DNA from: Actinomycetota bacterium
GTDB taxonomy: Bacteria; Actinomycetota; Acidimicrobiia; Acidimicrobiales; AC-14
NCBI GenBank assembly: GCA_040754375.1
Contig: JBFMCT010000012.1
Coordinates: 19,002-83,001 of the forward strand
DNA length: 64,000 nt
Direction: 5' to 3'
Under the pieces are notes generated by a model. It was not told the origin of the DNA and made no database searches. It saw nothing but the letters and a program-made list of their open reading frames with translations. How positions within the stretch are numbered: position 1 is the first letter of the stretch; the number at the start of each line of letters is the position of its first letter. Below are positions 62,955 through 64,000 of this stretch, piece by piece. Made by a program: the position numbers and the translations under genes.

Positions 62955-64000
62955 CTAGAGCACATACGGCATTCTATCCGATGTATACGTGTGGGTCTCA
63001 CACCTATTCTCAAAGCGCCAGCAGTATCGGACGGCTATCTTCACTCGGTAGTGGTGTCTGCCAGTCCTCAAGTCCCCAGAGGCCGAGGCGATTGTCCGTG
63101 CAGGATCAATGTCCTCATCGAATCCCGGGAGAACGCGCCCACTGTCTGCGATTTCTGTCCATCGCCTAAAGATGCCACTGCCCCGTTGCCGCTCGATCCG
63201 TACGCGCACCCAGTCCAGTCGAACTTGTGTGTCGTCGTGAAGTCTAAAGCCGCCGGCTGCAAGGATCTCGTCACCGATACGGGTTATTCCACGATATTCT
63301 ATGTCGCCGATGTGAGACCATTGTTGGGTCCCTTCGATATCGAAGCAGTTGACCGGGTCGCCTGAGCAGTAGTCGTAGTCGTTCGCCGACCCTCCCTCCA
63401 CGGGGTCGACGGAGAGGAAGCGGCCGAGGGAGGGGACGTAGGGGCGGGCGCCCATGTGGATGATGTCGAGGCCCCCGGCGGTGTCGGTGAGGCGCTGGTG
63501 GGAGCCGAGCCAGCCGTAGCCGGGGCCGGAGGGGCCCAGCTCCTTCCCGAAGGGGCTGTAGTGGCGGGTGGGCCCGACCTTGGCCCCGGTGGCGTCGGCG
63601 GTGGCCAGGACGTCGCCGTGGACGTTGGGGTAGGCCCAGCTCTCGGCCCCGGCCGTGCGGGTGACGACGACCCCCCCGGGCAGCAGCAGGTGGCGGGCGG
63701 TGACCTCCCCGGTGGGCCCGGCCACCACGGCGGGGCTGTCGCCGGGGCCGTCGTGGCCGTAGCGCACGGTGCCCGAGGCGTCGGTACGGGCCACTATGCG
63801 CCCGGTGGCGTCGCGGGTGTAGGTGGCCACCTCGCCGGTGGTGGCGTCGGCGGTGGCCACGTGGCGGCCGGCGCCGTCCCAGGCCAGGGCGATGTCGGCG
63901 AGGGCGACCGTGTTGCCCCGGGCGTCGTAGGCCGGGGCCCAGCCGGCCGAGGACGACACCAGGCGGTCGGCCCGGTCGTAGCAGAAGGTGGTGGTGGCGC
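62955..64000 (-). CDS. Rhs/YD-repeat protein, 3' part with variable C-terminal tip; 5' end outside the window
   Basis: The frame is open at base 64000. It carries YD repeats ([53 protein letters not shown]) and the Rhs core end HYSPFGKEL...[17 protein letters not shown]...[15 protein letters not shown]. After this core the sequence changes abruptly at about 63340 to lower GC and to a ~125-residue unknown tip ([46 protein letters not shown]). Such tips are exchangeable toxin or effector domains in Rhs proteins. No nuclease motif is seen here. Confidence 0.85.
   Translation of the reverse strand, partial: ATTTFCYDRADRLVSSSAGWAPAYDARGNTVALADIALAWDGAGRHVATADATTGEVATYTRDATGRIVARTDASGTVRYGHDGPGDSPAVVAGPTGEVTARHLLLPGGVVVTRTAGAESWAYPNVHGDVLATADATGAKVGPTRHYSPFGKELGPSGPGYGWLGSHQRLTDTAGGLDIIHMGARPYVPSLGRFLSVDPVEGGSANDYDYCSGDPVNCFDIEGTQQWSHIGDIEYRGITRIGDEILAAGGFRLHDDTQVRLDWVRVRIERQRGSGIFRRWTEIADSGRVLPGFDEDIDPARTIASASGDLRTGRHHYRVKIAVRYCWRFENRCETHTYTSDRMPYVL

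Noticed and set aside
62769..63365. Plus-strand frame of 198 codons across the Rhs tip
   Set aside because: It is antisense to the Rhs frame, which continues smoothly from the YD-repeat core.

Overview
This is a very GC-rich, gene-dense window from an actinobacterium, probably from the class Acidimicrobiia or a close relative. The class is an inference from gene order and gene content. Start codons are often GTG or TTG, and many neighbours share a GTGA overlap in which the GTG start of the downstream gene overlaps the TGA stop of the upstream one. Two promoters look leaderless. A 32-residue bS22-type ribosomal protein and a cluster resembling the mycobacterial rsmI-metG-tatD-(rpfB)-ksgA-ispE / glmU-prs-rplY-pth / mfd-mazG neighbourhood point the same way. 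An RlpA-like double-psi beta-barrel protein occupies the slot where many actinobacteria carry rpfB.

Layout. 1-15.5 kb holds conserved housekeeping genes: rRNA methylation, Met-tRNA synthesis, isoprenoid and UDP-GlcNAc precursors, PRPP, bL25, peptidyl-tRNA hydrolase, Mfd, a PpiC lipoprotein and MazG, with tRNA-Gln. A small Cys-rich protein sits behind a MerR-type promoter. 15.5-25.4 kb carries a Cas4/RecB-like nuclease, a UvrD-like helicase, a PAC2 protein, a MOSC protein, an ArsR regulator with its operator, a double-domain dCTP deaminase, and an odd class-I tRNA with a UAA anticodon. 25.4-39.5 kb carries glgX, a drug-type ABC exporter, a PhnD-type (putative selenate/oxyanion) ABC importer behind a leader peptide, a YVTN lipoprotein, an NlpC/P60 hydrolase, an MMPL transporter and fumC. 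39.6-51 kb is mostly membrane, methyltransferase and hypothetical genes, with a Phd/VapC toxin-antitoxin pair, a flavin reductase, an RmlC-like protein, a thioredoxin/DUF4395 pair and rsgA.

51.2-57.2 kb is a complete histidine-utilisation operon (hutH-hutU-hutI-hutG, histidine to glutamate plus formamide), headed by a class-I glutamine amidotransferase gene that abuts hutH. It is followed by a cold-shock protein gene in convergent orientation, a CPBP protease with a zinc ribbon, and an ABC exporter with unusually non-hydrophobic membrane segments.

60.8-63.4 kb is clearly different: lower GC, TTA codons, a frameshifted gene, an ISL3-like transposase remnant, and the variable C-terminal tip of an Rhs/YD-repeat protein followed by a small gene in the immunity position. 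The Rhs core runs off the right edge at normal high GC. This recombining Rhs-tip/immunity locus, the MerR-controlled Cys-rich mini-protein, the UAA class-I tRNA and the leader-peptide-controlled oxyanion transporter are the most interesting parts of the window.
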